DNA from: Castellaniella sp034675905
GTDB lineage: Bacteria; Pseudomonadota; Gammaproteobacteria; Burkholderiales; Burkholderiaceae_B
Assembly (NCBI RefSeq): GCF_034675905.1
Contig: NZ_JAUCCV010000010.1
Span: 806,001-870,000 of the forward strand
DNA length: 64,000 nucleotides
Direction: 5' to 3'
The position numbers and the translations under genes are program-made. This document shows, in pieces, positions 8,639 to 18,252 of the stretch (the first letter of the stretch is position 1; the number at the start of each line of letters is the position of its first letter). The notes under the pieces were generated by a model, which ran no database searches, was not told where the DNA came from, and saw nothing but the letters and a program-made list of their open reading frames with translations.

Positions 8639-9544
8639 ATGGAAAAAATTCGGTGTGCATTGATCGGCTCCGGCAATATCGGCACAGACCTGCTGTACAA
8701 ATTGCAGCGCAGCGAGGTGCTGGAACCCGTCTGGATGGTGGGCATCGACCCGCAATCCGAAGGCTTGGCCCGCGCGCGTGACATGGGCTTGAAAACCACG
8801 GCGGACGGCGTGGACGGCTTGCTGCCGCATATGGCCGAAGACCGCATCCAGATTGCCTTCGACGCGACCTCGGCCTACGTGCATGCGGAAAACAGCCGCA
8901 AGATCACCGCGCACGGTGCGATGATGATCGACCTGACGCCGGCGGCCATCGGCCCGTACTGCATCCCGCCCGTGAACCTGGACGGGCATGTTCGGCAGCA
9001 GGAACGGAACGTCAATATGGTGACGTGCGGCGGTCAGGCCACGATTCCCATGGTGGCGGCGGTGTCGCGGGTGCAGCCCGTGGGCTATGCCGAAATCGTC
9101 GCCACGGTGTCTTCGCGCTCGGCCGGCCCCGGCACGCGGCGCAACATCGACGAATTCACGACGACCACGGCGGGCGCTGTGGAAAAAGTGGGCGGTGCAC
9201 GTCAGGGCAAGGCCATCATCATCCTGAATCCGGCCGATCCCCCGCTGATCATGCGCGACACCGTGCATTGTCTGACTGATGAGGATCCGGACGAGGCCGC
9301 CATCACGGAATCCGTGCAGCGGATGGTGGCGCAAGTGCAGCGTTACGTCCCCGGCTATCGGCTGGTCAACGGCCCGGTGTTCGACGGCAAGCGCGTGTCG
9401 ATCTACCTGGAAGTCGAGGGCCTGGGCGATTACCTGCCCAAGTCCGCCGGCAATCTGGACATCATGACGGCCGCCGCCGCTCGGACGGCGGAAATGTTCG
9501 CCGAACGCATCCAAAAGGGTGAGATCACCCTGTCAGCCGCCTGA
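8639..9544 (+). CDS. nbaJ: acetaldehyde dehydrogenase (acylating)
   Basis: A 301-aa CoA-acylating, NAD-dependent enzyme making acetyl-CoA from acetaldehyde. The N-terminal RCALIGSGNIGTDLLYK is the NAD-binding loop, and the VTCGGQATIPMV segment carries the catalytic cysteine. It would channel acetaldehyde directly from the aldolase encoded next, as in DmpF-DmpG. AAAGG precedes the ATG. Length is that of the DmpF/MhpF/BphJ family. Confidence 0.95.
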   Translation: MEKIRCALIGSGNIGTDLLYKLQRSEVLEPVWMVGIDPQSEGLARARDMGLKTTADGVDGLLPHMAEDRIQIAFDATSAYVHAENSRKITAHGAMMIDLTPAAIGPYCIPPVNLDGHVRQQERNVNMVTCGGQATIPMVAAVSRVQPVGYAEIVATVSSRSAGPGTRRNIDEFTTTTAGAVEKVGGARQGKAIIILNPADPPLIMRDTVHCLTDEDPDEAAITESVQRMVAQVQRYVPGYRLVNGPVFDGKRVSIYLEVEGLGDYLPKSAGNLDIMTAAAARTAEMFAERIQKGEITLSAA

Positions 9545-9555
9545 AGGAGTTCGCC

Positions 9556-10584
9556 ATGACTGCTGAAAAGACATTCGTCACCCTGCACGACATGACGCTG
9601 CGCGATGGCATGCACGCCATGCGTCACCAGATCACGCTGGATCAGATGAAGGCCGTGGCCCGGGGCCTGGACGAGGCCGGCATGCCCATGATCGAAGTCA
9701 CCCACGGCGATGGCCTGGGCGGCTCGTCGGTCAACTACGGCTTTTCCCTGCACACCGACGAGGAATACCTGAGCACGGTGATCCCGCTGATGAAAAAGAC
9801 CAAGGTCTCGGCGCTGCTGCTGCCGGGCATCGGCACGGTCGGGCATCTGCGCATGGCCCACGACCTGGGGGTGCATACCATTCGTGTGGCCACGCATTGC
9901 ACCGAGGCCGACGTCTCGCAGCAGCATATCGAGGTCGCCCGCAGCCTGGACATGGACACGGTGGGCTTCTTGATGATGAGCCACATGAACACGCCCGATG
10001 GATTGGTCGCGCAGGCCAGGCTGATGGAAGGCTACGGCGCCAATTGCATCTACTTGACTGATTCCGCCGGCCATATGCTGCCGCATCAGGTACGGGAAAA
10101 GGTCACGCGTCTGCGCGACGCCCTGAAACCGGATACCGAAATCGGTTTTCACGGCCACCATAATCTGTCCATGGGGGTAGCCAACAGCATGGCGGCCATC
10201 GACGCCGGCGCCAACCGCATCGACGCGGCTTGCTCGGGCATGGGGGCGGGGTCGGGCAACACGCCCATGGAAGCCCTGGTGGCGGTCTGCAATCTGATGG
10301 ACATCGTCACTGGCGTGGATTTGTTCAAGGTGCAGGATGTGGCCGAGGACATCGTCTTTCCCATGATGCAAGAACCTGTGCGCCTGAGCCGCGATGCGTT
10401 GACGCTGGGCTATGCCGGGGTCTATGGATCGTTTCTGCTGTTCGCCCGCCGCGCCGAAAAACGCTACGGCGTGCCGGCCCGGGAAATCCTGGTGGAAATG
10501 GGCCGGCGCGGCATGGTCGGCGGCCAGGAAGACATGATCGAGGACACGGCGCTGAGCCTGGCCCGCCAACGGAGCGTGGCATGA
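9556..10584 (+). CDS. nbaI: 4-hydroxy-2-oxovalerate aldolase
   Basis: A 342-aa TIM-barrel class II aldolase splitting 4-hydroxy-2-oxovalerate into pyruvate and acetaldehyde. HDMTLRDGMHAMRHQ near residue 15 is the metal- and substrate-binding signature of DmpG/MhpE. GFHGHHNLSMGVANS supplies the histidine metal ligands, and the C-terminal part carries the domain that contacts the dehydrogenase. GAAGGAG lies before the ATG. Its stop overlaps the next start (ATGA). Confidence 0.95.
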   Translation: MTAEKTFVTLHDMTLRDGMHAMRHQITLDQMKAVARGLDEAGMPMIEVTHGDGLGGSSVNYGFSLHTDEEYLSTVIPLMKKTKVSALLLPGIGTVGHLRMAHDLGVHTIRVATHCTEADVSQQHIEVARSLDMDTVGFLMMSHMNTPDGLVAQARLMEGYGANCIYLTDSAGHMLPHQVREKVTRLRDALKPDTEIGFHGHHNLSMGVANSMAAIDAGANRIDAACSGMGAGSGNTPMEALVAVCNLMDIVTGVDLFKVQDVAEDIVFPMMQEPVRLSRDALTLGYAGVYGSFLLFARRAEKRYGVPAREILVEMGRRGMVGGQEDMIEDTALSLARQRSVA

Positions 10585-11369
10585 GTTTAGATACTGCTGT
10601 CATCGGGGAACTGGCCGAGCGCCTGGAAAACTGCGAACTGCAGGCGCACGATACGCTGAAGATCACCCTGGATCATCCCGAGATGGATTGGGACGACGCC
10701 TATGCCGTGCAGGACGAAATCCTGCGGCGCAAACGGGCGCGCGGCGCGCGGCTGGTGGGGCTGAAGGCTGGGCTGACCTCATTTGCCAAGATGCGTCAGA
10801 TGGGGATCGACACGCCGATCTTCGGCTTTCTGGTGGACTCTTTCCTGGTGCCCGATGGCGGCCAGTGCCGCCATGCCGACCTGATTCACCCCAAGGTCGA
10901 GCCGGAAATCGTCTTCGTCACCAAGGCGCCTCTGAAAGGACCCGGCTGCACGATTGCCGAGGTGCTGGCCGCCACGGACTTCGTGCTGGCCGGCATCGAG
11001 ATCATCGACAGCCGTTACCGCGATTTCAAATTCGATCTGAAAAGCGTGGTGGCGGACAACTGCTCGTCTTCGCGTTTCGTGGTGGGCGGCATCATGCGCG
11101 ATCCGCGCGACCTGGATCTGCGCACCACCGGCGCAGTGATGGAAAAGAACGGCCAGATCGTGTCCTTGGGGGCGGGCGCTGCCGTGCTGGGCCATCCGGC
11201 CAATGCCGTGTCCATGCTGGCCAATCATCTGGGCCGGCGCGGCGCCGAGATTCCCGCCGGCGCCTTGATTCTGACGGGCGGCCTGACCGAAGCCGTGGCG
11301 GTTCAGCCCGGTGATCACGTCGCCCTGCACATGCAGGGCATGGGTTGCACGTCGCTGACTTTCGTGTAA
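10581..11369 (+). CDS. nbaG: 2-oxo-3-hexenedioate (4-oxalocrotonate) decarboxylase (DmpH/XylI-type)
   Basis: A 262-aa paralogue of the hydratase at 7839. Its GLKAGLTSFAKMRQMGIDTPIFGFL and HPKVEPEIVF blocks match 4-oxalocrotonate decarboxylases, which turn 2-oxo-3-hexenedioate into 2-hydroxypentadienoate and CO2. The ATG overlaps the aldolase stop by ATGA, indicating translational coupling. This supplies the step between the deaminase and the hydratase, so the lower pathway is complete in the window. Confidence 0.88.
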   Translation: MSLDTAVIGELAERLENCELQAHDTLKITLDHPEMDWDDAYAVQDEILRRKRARGARLVGLKAGLTSFAKMRQMGIDTPIFGFLVDSFLVPDGGQCRHADLIHPKVEPEIVFVTKAPLKGPGCTIAEVLAATDFVLAGIEIIDSRYRDFKFDLKSVVADNCSSSRFVVGGIMRDPRDLDLRTTGAVMEKNGQIVSLGAGAAVLGHPANAVSMLANHLGRRGAEIPAGALILTGGLTEAVAVQPGDHVALHMQGMGCTSLTFV

Positions 11370-11418
11370 TATCAACAATACTTTAAAACTAAATTATTAA
11401 ATCCTGCAGGAGACAAAC

Positions 11419-12588
11419 ATGGCATTTCGCAAAACCTTGCTGACGGCCGCCCTGACCCTGTCCTTGGGGTTGACCGCGGGGTCGGCGCTGGCAGACGTGA
11501 AGATCGGCTTTCTGGCCACCTTGTCCGGTTCCGGTGCAGCGCTGGGCCAGGATATGGTGGATGGCTTCAATCTGGCGCTGGAAGAACGCGGCGGCAAACT
11601 GGGCGGGCAGAACATCGTGCTGCTGAAGGAAGATGACCAGCTCAAACCCGATGTCGGCGTGCAGGCCGTGCAGAAATTCCTGGAAAAAGACAAGGTCGAT
11701 CTGGTGGCCGGGGTCACGTTTTCCAATGTCATGATGGCGATCGCCAAACCGCTGGCCGATGCCGATATGACCTTCGTCGGATCGAATGCAGGACCGGCGC
11801 CGCTGGCGGGTAATCAGTGCAATGCGGGCTTTTTCTTCGCCTCCTGGCAGAACGACGGCCAGGCCGAAGTCATGGGCCAGTTCGCCACCGACCAGAAATA
11901 CAAAGACGTCTACATGATCACCCCGAACTACCAATCGGGCCGCGATCAAGTCAAAGGCTTTACGCGCTTTTACACGGGCCGCATCTCGGGCGAGGTCTAT
12001 ACCCAGCTGGGCCAGCAGGATTATTCGGCGGAATTGCTGGCCCTGCAGGCTGCCAAACCGTCTGCCGTGTGGGTTTTCCTGCCGGGCGGCATGGGCGTGA
12101 ATTTCGTCAAGCAATACAAGCAGTTCGGCCTGATGGGCAAGATCCCGCTGCTGACCGTATCCACGGTGGATGGCAGCACCTTGCCGGCCCTGGGTGACGC
12201 TGCGTTGGGCGCCTATGCCGGCACATTCTGGGGGCCGGATTTCAAGAATCCCGTCAGCGAAGCCTTTGTCGCCGCCTTCGAGAAAAAATACAATCGCATT
12301 CCTTCGCAGTACGCCGCGCAATCCTATGATTCGGCCTTGCTGATCGACAGCGCCTTGAAAAAGACCGCCGGCAATACGGCTGATAAAAAGGCCTTCCGGG
12401 ATGCCTTGCGCGCTGCTGACTATGCGTCCTTGCGCGGGGCCTACAAGTTCAACGTTAACGGCTTCCCGATCGAAGACTTCTACGCCTTTGAAGTCGCCAA
12501 GGACGCGCAGGGCAGGGTGTCACTGAAGACCATCGCCAAGCCCCTGACGAATCACTCCGACGCCTATTTCGGGAAGTGCAAGATCTGA
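11419..12588 (+). CDS. ABC transporter periplasmic substrate-binding protein (branched-chain amino acid/aromatic type)
   Basis: A 389-aa type I periplasmic binding protein (LivJ-like fold). Residues 1-25 are a Sec signal peptide with an ALA cleavage site before DVKIGFLATLSGSGAALGQDM. AGGAGA precedes the ATG in an AT-rich 49-bp gap after the decarboxylase gene. Four matching transporter genes follow. Members of this family also bind aromatic acids, so placement behind the 3-hydroxyanthranilate genes suggests uptake of an aromatic precursor such as an anthranilate or kynurenine compound; this is inference. Confidence 0.9.
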   Translation: MAFRKTLLTAALTLSLGLTAGSALADVKIGFLATLSGSGAALGQDMVDGFNLALEERGGKLGGQNIVLLKEDDQLKPDVGVQAVQKFLEKDKVDLVAGVTFSNVMMAIAKPLADADMTFVGSNAGPAPLAGNQCNAGFFFASWQNDGQAEVMGQFATDQKYKDVYMITPNYQSGRDQVKGFTRFYTGRISGEVYTQLGQQDYSAELLALQAAKPSAVWVFLPGGMGVNFVKQYKQFGLMGKIPLLTVSTVDGSTLPALGDAALGAYAGTFWGPDFKNPVSEAFVAAFEKKYNRIPSQYAAQSYDSALLIDSALKKTAGNTADKKAFRDALRAADYASLRGAYKFNVNGFPIEDFYAFEVAKDAQGRVSLKTIAKPLTNHSDAYFGKCKI

Positions 12589-12647
12589 TTCGTGTGCGCA
12601 AGCCCTGACAAACGGGCGGCGCAAGCCGCCCGCCACGGAGGACGGAC

Positions 12648-13568
12648 ATGAGTCCGCAGCTGTTGTTCATGCAGGCCCTGAACGGCCTGCAATACGGGAT
12701 CCTGTTGTTTCTGCTGGCCGCCGGCCTGACCCTGGTCTTTGGCATCATGAGCTTCATCAACCTGGCTCATGGGGCGCTGTACATGATGGGGGCCTATTTC
12801 GCGGCCGCCGCCTTCGGCTATACGAATTCCTTTCTGTTGGCGATCATGGCGGGGCTGGGGGGCGCCATGCTGCTGGGCGTGTTGCTGGACCGCAGCGGCT
12901 TTTCCCGCTTGTATCCCAGAGCGCACCTGGATCAGGTGTTGGCAACCTTCGGTCTGATGCTGTTTTTCAACGAAGCCGTGCGCATGATCTGGGGATCGGC
13001 GCCGATCTTCATGAGCTTGCCGGATGCCCTTAGCAATACCGTCATGGTGCTGGGCACGCCGTATCCGCTGTACCGTCTGGTGATCATCCTGGTGGGCCTG
13101 CTGGTGGCGCTGGGGCTGTATCTGCTGATCGAGCGCACCCGTATCGGCATGCTGATCCGCGCCGGCGCAAGCAACCGCGCCATGGTGTCGGCGCTGGGGG
13201 TGAACATCGGCTGGCTGAACACTTTTATCTTCGCTCTGGGGGCCGGTCTGGCCGGCTTGGGCGGCGCGATGGTCGGGCCGATTCTGTCGGTGCAGCCGGG
13301 CATGGGGGATTCGATCCTGATCATGACGCTGGTGGTGATCGTCATCGGCGGCATCGGTTCGATCCGCGGAGCCTTTCTGGGGGCGCTGGTGGTCGGCCTG
13401 GTCGATACCTTGGGGCGCACGGTCATGCCGGCGCTGCTGAGCCAGGCCTTGGCGCAGGAATTGGCCAGCACCTTGGGTGCGGCTATTTCGTCGTTGGCGG
13501 TGTATGTCCTGATGGTGATCGTGCTGGCCATCAAGCCCGAAGGCCTGTTTCCCGTGAAAAAGCGCTAA
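12648..13568 (+). CDS. ABC transporter permease, LivH type
   Basis: A 306-aa inner-membrane protein with about eight hydrophobic segments. The ending of the first helix plus LTLVFGIMSFINLAHGAL is the LivH hallmark. It forms the heteromeric channel with the LivM-type protein encoded 6 bp downstream. GGAGG precedes the ATG. Confidence 0.93.
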   Translation: MSPQLLFMQALNGLQYGILLFLLAAGLTLVFGIMSFINLAHGALYMMGAYFAAAAFGYTNSFLLAIMAGLGGAMLLGVLLDRSGFSRLYPRAHLDQVLATFGLMLFFNEAVRMIWGSAPIFMSLPDALSNTVMVLGTPYPLYRLVIILVGLLVALGLYLLIERTRIGMLIRAGASNRAMVSALGVNIGWLNTFIFALGAGLAGLGGAMVGPILSVQPGMGDSILIMTLVVIVIGGIGSIRGAFLGALVVGLVDTLGRTVMPALLSQALAQELASTLGAAISSLAVYVLMVIVLAIKPEGLFPVKKR

Positions 13569-13574
13569 GGCCGG

Positions 13575-14561
13575 ATGACTATGGAATCTTCGACCATGAA
13601 TACAAGCATGCCGCGTCATGCGGCGGGCCTGTCCTTGCCGGTCCTGCTGACCGTGCTGATTTTTGTGTTGTTGTTGTTGGTGCCGGTCTATGCCAGCCTG
13701 ACCGATAGCCCTTATGTGCTGCTGCAGTTCAGCCGCATTCTGGTGTTCGCTTTGGCGGCGGTCGGTTTGAACCTGGCGCTGGGCTATGGAGGCCTGGTCA
13801 GCTTTGGCCATGCCATGTACATCGGCATCGGCGCCTATTGCGTCGCGGTCGCCTCGCATTATGGCGCTGATAGCGGGGTGCTCCATCTGCTGCTGGTCGT
13901 GCTGGTGACGGCGCTGGTCGCGGCGCCGGTGGGATTGATTGCGCTGCGCACGCACGGCATCGCCTTCATCATGATTACGCTGGCGCTGGCGCAGATGTTC
14001 TATTTCCTGGCGGTGGGGCTCAAGCAGTATGGCGGCGACGAAGGCCTGCCGATTCGACAGCTGAGCCATTTCGGGACGCTGACAGGCAGCCATGTGGGCT
14101 TGTACCTGGCCTTGCTGGCCTGTCTGGGCGGCAGCCTGCTGCTGTTGCGCCGGGTGATCCGCTCGCGTTTCGGCCTGATCCTGCGGGCCAGCAGCATGGA
14201 TGCCAGGCGGGTGCAGGCGGTCGGCACAACCCCGCTGGGGTACCGGCTGATGGCCTACGTGCTGTCTGCCGAATTATGCGCGCTGGCAGGCTTCTTTCTG
14301 GCCAATCTGACTTCCTTCGCCTCGCCCGCCTATATGGCGTGGACCGCCTCGGGCGAGCTCATCATCATGGTGCTGCTGGGCGGCGCCGGCACCCTGGTCG
14401 GCCCGGTGGTCGGCGCGGCGGGATTCCTGTTGCTGGAAGACGTCCTGAAAGGCCTGACGGATCACTGGATGATCATCATGGGCCCGGTGATCGTGCTCAT
14501 CGTGCTGTTTTTGCGCAATGGGCTGTGGGGCATGATTGGCGCTTCCAAGGAGGGCCGCTGA
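13575..14561 (+). CDS. ABC transporter permease, LivM type
   Basis: A 328-aa inner-membrane permease with about nine hydrophobic segments. LNLALGYGGLVSFGHAMYIGIGAY is the LivM signature, and the GGAGTLVGPVVGAAGFLLLED loop near the C-terminus is the ATPase-contacting region. Two further in-frame ATGs lie within the first 12 codons, so the start may be slightly later than 13575. Confidence 0.92.
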   Translation: MTMESSTMNTSMPRHAAGLSLPVLLTVLIFVLLLLVPVYASLTDSPYVLLQFSRILVFALAAVGLNLALGYGGLVSFGHAMYIGIGAYCVAVASHYGADSGVLHLLLVVLVTALVAAPVGLIALRTHGIAFIMITLALAQMFYFLAVGLKQYGGDEGLPIRQLSHFGTLTGSHVGLYLALLACLGGSLLLLRRVIRSRFGLILRASSMDARRVQAVGTTPLGYRLMAYVLSAELCALAGFFLANLTSFASPAYMAWTASGELIIMVLLGGAGTLVGPVVGAAGFLLLEDVLKGLTDHWMIIMGPVIVLIVLFLRNGLWGMIGASKEGR

Positions 14562-14562
14562 C

Positions 14563-15324
14563 ATGCAGCCTTTGCTTTCCATTCGCGGCTTGGTGAAACG
14601 GTACGGCGGCCTGTTGGTCACGGATCATGTGGATCTGGACATCCTGCCCGGTGAAATTCATGCCGTCATCGGCCCCAACGGGGCGGGAAAGACCACTTTG
14701 ATCAGCCAGATCATGGGTGAAATCCCCAGCGATCAGGGCAACATCAGCCTGAGCGGACGATCGATCAATGGTTTGTCCATGGCGCGTCGGGTACGGGCCG
14801 GGATCGGGCGATCCTATCAGGTCACCTCGGTCATCCAGCAGTTCACTGTGCTGGAAAACGTCATCCTGGCGGTGCAAGGCTGCCAGGGGCATGGCTTTCA
14901 TTTTTGGACGCCTGCCGTGGAAACGCCCGCCCTGACGAAACGGGCGGATGAACTCATCGATCTGATGGGTCTGTCAGCTTGGCGGGCTGCGTTGGCTGCG
15001 TCCTTGTCCTACGGCCAGCAGCGGCAATTGGAAATCGCGATGGCGCTGGCGGCCAATCCCAAGGTCTTGCTGTTGGACGAACCCATGGCTGGCATGGGGC
15101 ATGGCGACACGGGATCGGACATGATGGTGGGTCTGTTGCAGCGCCTGAAGGACCGGTACGCCATCCTGCTGATCGAGCATGACATGGACGCGGTGTTTTC
15201 GCTGGCTGACCGGATCAGCGTGCTGTTCTATGGCAAGATCATCTGCTGCGGCGATGTGGATGCTATCCGTCAGAGTCCCGAGGTCCGGGAAGCCTATCTG
15301 GGTGATGAAGAGGTGCCGGCATGA
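14563..15324 (+). CDS. ABC transporter ATP-binding protein, LivG type
   Basis: A 253-aa ATPase. Walker A is GPNGAGKTT, the signature loop is LSYGQQRQLEIA (the LSYGQ variant usual in LivG), and Walker B is VLLLDEPMAGM. I start it at the ATG at 14563, where AAGGAGG sits about 10 bp upstream and the LivM gene has just ended. It pairs with the LivF-type ATPase downstream. Confidence 0.93.
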   Translation: MQPLLSIRGLVKRYGGLLVTDHVDLDILPGEIHAVIGPNGAGKTTLISQIMGEIPSDQGNISLSGRSINGLSMARRVRAGIGRSYQVTSVIQQFTVLENVILAVQGCQGHGFHFWTPAVETPALTKRADELIDLMGLSAWRAALAASLSYGQQRQLEIAMALAANPKVLLLDEPMAGMGHGDTGSDMMVGLLQRLKDRYAILLIEHDMDAVFSLADRISVLFYGKIICCGDVDAIRQSPEVREAYLGDEEVPA

Positions 15325-15352
15325 AGACGGTACATGATGCCAAGGAAACAGT

Positions 15353-16063
<711 letters not shown>

Positions 16064-16120
16064 CGGCCTGGGGGATGTGCAGGACGGCGTTCGGGCTGCC
16101 CTGCGTACGCACTGCGCGGA

Positions 16121-16633
16121 TCAGCTCAGGGCGGGAATCACGCTGGGAGCTTCCATCTGCACGATGTCGCAGTTATCGCCCGGGCCTGCGCGGTCGATGA
16201 TCAGAAAATCGGAGACGGCTTCCAGGCCCAGCAGCGGATGGTGCCAGACGCCACGCGCATAATTCACGCCTTGCTTGCCGGTGCACAGAAACACGCGCAA
16301 GTCGTCCACCGTGGGGGTGGATTCAGCCTTGGCGACCACCACCAGATACGGGCGCTCCGACAGCGGGATGAAAGCCTGGCTGGCCTTGGGGTGGCGTTCC
16401 ATCATGGTGATGGTGAACGGCAAGGGGCGCGGCTGACCGCGAAAGATCGACACGATGGCGCGACCGTCGGCGCCTGGTTCGATATGCGCCAGGTCGTGAT
16501 AGCGTTCGGTATTGCCTTCGTTGATGGTGAAATGCTTGACCGTGTCGTCCGCCTGGATCACGTCGCCGAACGGCGCAAAGGCCTGGCGGGTCAGGGGTTC
16601 GATGGTCAGACGGGTCGGGGTGATCGTACTCAT
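16121..16633 (-). CDS. allA: ureidoglycolate lyase
   Basis: A 170-aa cupin-like enzyme releasing urea from ureidoglycolate to give glyoxylate. LTRQAFAPFGDVIQ at the N-terminus and YARGVWHHPLLGLE near residue 120 are AllA signatures; the latter holds the catalytic-site histidines. The ATG at 16633 follows a CGGAG ribosome site; the frame stays open upstream only because it overlaps the next gene. It lies 16 bp behind uraD, in the same purine-catabolic operon. Confidence 0.93.
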   Translation of the reverse strand: MSTITPTRLTIEPLTRQAFAPFGDVIQADDTVKHFTINEGNTERYHDLAHIEPGADGRAIVSIFRGQPRPLPFTITMMERHPKASQAFIPLSERPYLVVVAKAESTPTVDDLRVFLCTGKQGVNYARGVWHHPLLGLEAVSDFLIIDRAGPGDNCDIVQMEAPSVIPALS

Positions 16634-16649
16634 GAGGGGCTCCGTAAGA

Positions 16650-17177
16650 TCAGGCGAACTGCGCGTCCAGCCGAAAGCGGGCGATTTGCCCGATCTGGTC
16701 CAGGCAGGTGGCGAATTCGGTGTCCTGATCATTGTGCAGCCGTTCTTCGATGGCGTCCATGATCTGGTAGCGGTTGCGGCCCTTGACCGCAATGACAAAG
16801 GGAAAGCCGAAGTGTTCCCGATAGCTGGTGTTCAGGCTGCGCAGGCGCTGCAGCTCTGCGGCGCTGCACTGATCCAGGCCGGCGCCGCGTTGTTCGCCGG
16901 TGGACGCGTCGGTCAGCGTGCCCGCCGCGGCTTCCTTGCCTGCCAGTTCCGGGTGAGCCGTGATCAGGGCCAGCTGTTCGGCCGGATCCGCCTGCTGCAC
17001 GACGCGCACCATGGCATCGTGCAGGGCGTTGACGTCGGCGAACGGCCGCGCCGCCCAGGCGCGTGCAGGGATCCAGGGGGAATGTTCGAAGATCGCCCCG
17101 AGTTCCCGGGAAAATTCGGACTGCGACAGCGCAGAAAGCTCGCTCAGGGTCATGGTGGGTATCGTCAAATGTGTCAT
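16650..17177 (-). CDS. uraD: 2-oxo-4-hydroxy-4-carboxy-5-ureidoimidazoline (OHCU) decarboxylase
   Basis: A 175-aa helical enzyme that completes conversion of urate to S-allantoin. LITAHPELAGK (with the catalytic His), the LNTSYREHFGFPFVIAVKG block and the preceding Glu/Arg-rich helix match UraD/PucL N-domain proteins. The uricase and hydroxyisourate hydrolase that should precede it in the pathway are not in this window. It diverges from a LysR gene. Confidence 0.93.
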   Translation of the reverse strand: MTHLTIPTMTLSELSALSQSEFSRELGAIFEHSPWIPARAWAARPFADVNALHDAMVRVVQQADPAEQLALITAHPELAGKEAAAGTLTDASTGEQRGAGLDQCSAAELQRLRSLNTSYREHFGFPFVIAVKGRNRYQIMDAIEERLHNDQDTEFATCLDQIGQIARFRLDAQFA

Positions 17178-17275
17178 GATAGAAAGTCTACGGGGTATCC
17201 CGCCTCAAATGAAGAGTGTCACTGCGTATAAGTGGTATAAGCGGAATCGCATTTCCGGAACAAGGAGCCCTCCCG

Positions 17276-18211
17276 ATGTCGACGCGACGCAGCAGCGCCA
17301 TGCTGGATACGTATTTGCTCAAGGTCTTTTGTATCCTGATGGCCGAGCGCAGCGTGTCGCGCACGGCGCTGAAGCTGAATCAGTCTCAGCCGGCCATCAG
17401 CGTGGCCCTGAAAAACCTGCGACTGATCTTCCAGGATCCGCTGCTGGTGCGCGAAAAGGGCGGCATGGTGCCCACCGACCGGGCGCTGGCGATTCTGGAA
17501 CATGCCAAATCGGCGCTGACCTCTATCGACACCATGCTGGAAACCGGCGAAGACTTCGATCCGGCCAGCAGCCGCCAGGTCTTTCGCATCGGGTCGCCGG
17601 ACTATCTGGCTCCCGCTTTTGCTGCATCGGTGGTGGCGCGTTTCCGGCGCGAGGCGCCCCATGCGCGGTTGGTGCTGCATGCGCTGGGGCCGGATTTCGA
17701 TTTTGAACATTCCCTGGCCGAGGGCAATCTGGATGTGGTGATCGGCAACTGGCCCGAACCGCCGGATCGCATGCACCTGTCGGTGCTGCTGGAAGACCAG
17801 ATCGTCTGCCTGATGTCGGCGGATCATCCACTGGCCTCGCAGCGCCTGACTCAGGATGATTTTCGCCGCATCCAGCATATCGTGCCGACCCCGTATTCCA
17901 TGACGCAGCGCGGCATGATCGATACAGTGCTGACGTCGCTGCGCATTCAGCGCGAGGAATGTGTGGAAGCGCAGTCCTTCATGCTGGCGCCGTATCTGCT
18001 GCCAGGCACCGATCTGGTGTTCACGACGACCCGGCATTTCGCCCGCTATTACGCAGGCTTGCTGCCGCTGGCGATCGTGGAATCGCCCATTGATTTCCCG
18101 CCGATGCGTTTTTATCAGCTGTGGCATGCGCGCAATCATCATGCGCCCTCCCATCAGTGGTTGAGGCATTTGCTGGGGGATTGCGGCCGGGCCTTGTTGG
18201 CCCAGCCGTAA
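17276..18211 (+). CDS. LysR-family transcriptional regulator
   Basis: A 311-aa LysR protein. The N-terminal helix-turn-helix (residues ~10-65) contains SVSRTALKLNQSQPAISVAL, and a periplasmic-binding-like effector domain follows. I chose the ATG at 17276 because AAGGAG lies 8 bp upstream. It diverges from uraD-allA and is a clear paralogue of the LysR protein at 19836-20792 (both contain VIGNW-EPP-MH in the effector domain), so it probably controls purine-breakdown genes. The effector is unknown. Confidence 0.9.
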   Translation: MSTRRSSAMLDTYLLKVFCILMAERSVSRTALKLNQSQPAISVALKNLRLIFQDPLLVREKGGMVPTDRALAILEHAKSALTSIDTMLETGEDFDPASSRQVFRIGSPDYLAPAFAASVVARFRREAPHARLVLHALGPDFDFEHSLAEGNLDVVIGNWPEPPDRMHLSVLLEDQIVCLMSADHPLASQRLTQDDFRRIQHIVPTPYSMTQRGMIDTVLTSLRIQREECVEAQSFMLAPYLLPGTDLVFTTTRHFARYYAGLLPLAIVESPIDFPPMRFYQLWHARNHHAPSHQWLRHLLGDCGRALLAQP

Positions 18212-18229
18212 GAGGATCGGCATTGGCGT

Positions 18230-18249
18230 CGCCGGGCTGGCGCCCGGCG
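18230..18249. terminator. hairpin between convergent genes, possible bidirectional terminator
   Basis: An 8-bp perfect GC stem (CGCCGGGC/GCCCGGCG) with a TGGC loop, followed by TCTTTAAA on the + strand. It lies between the convergent ends of the LysR and purine-permease genes. The T tract is short, so termination strength is doubtful. Confidence 0.5.
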
Positions 18250-18252
18250 TCT

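Noticed and set aside
7839..11369. The two MhpD-family genes considered as redundant duplicates
   Set aside because: One matches the DmpE hydratase branch and the other the DmpH decarboxylase branch in several blocks, so they are two distinct pathway steps.
12564..14093. 509-codon open frame on the minus strand opposite livH and livM
   Set aside because: Gln/His/Arg-rich antisense composition; the opposite strand carries two well-conserved permeases.
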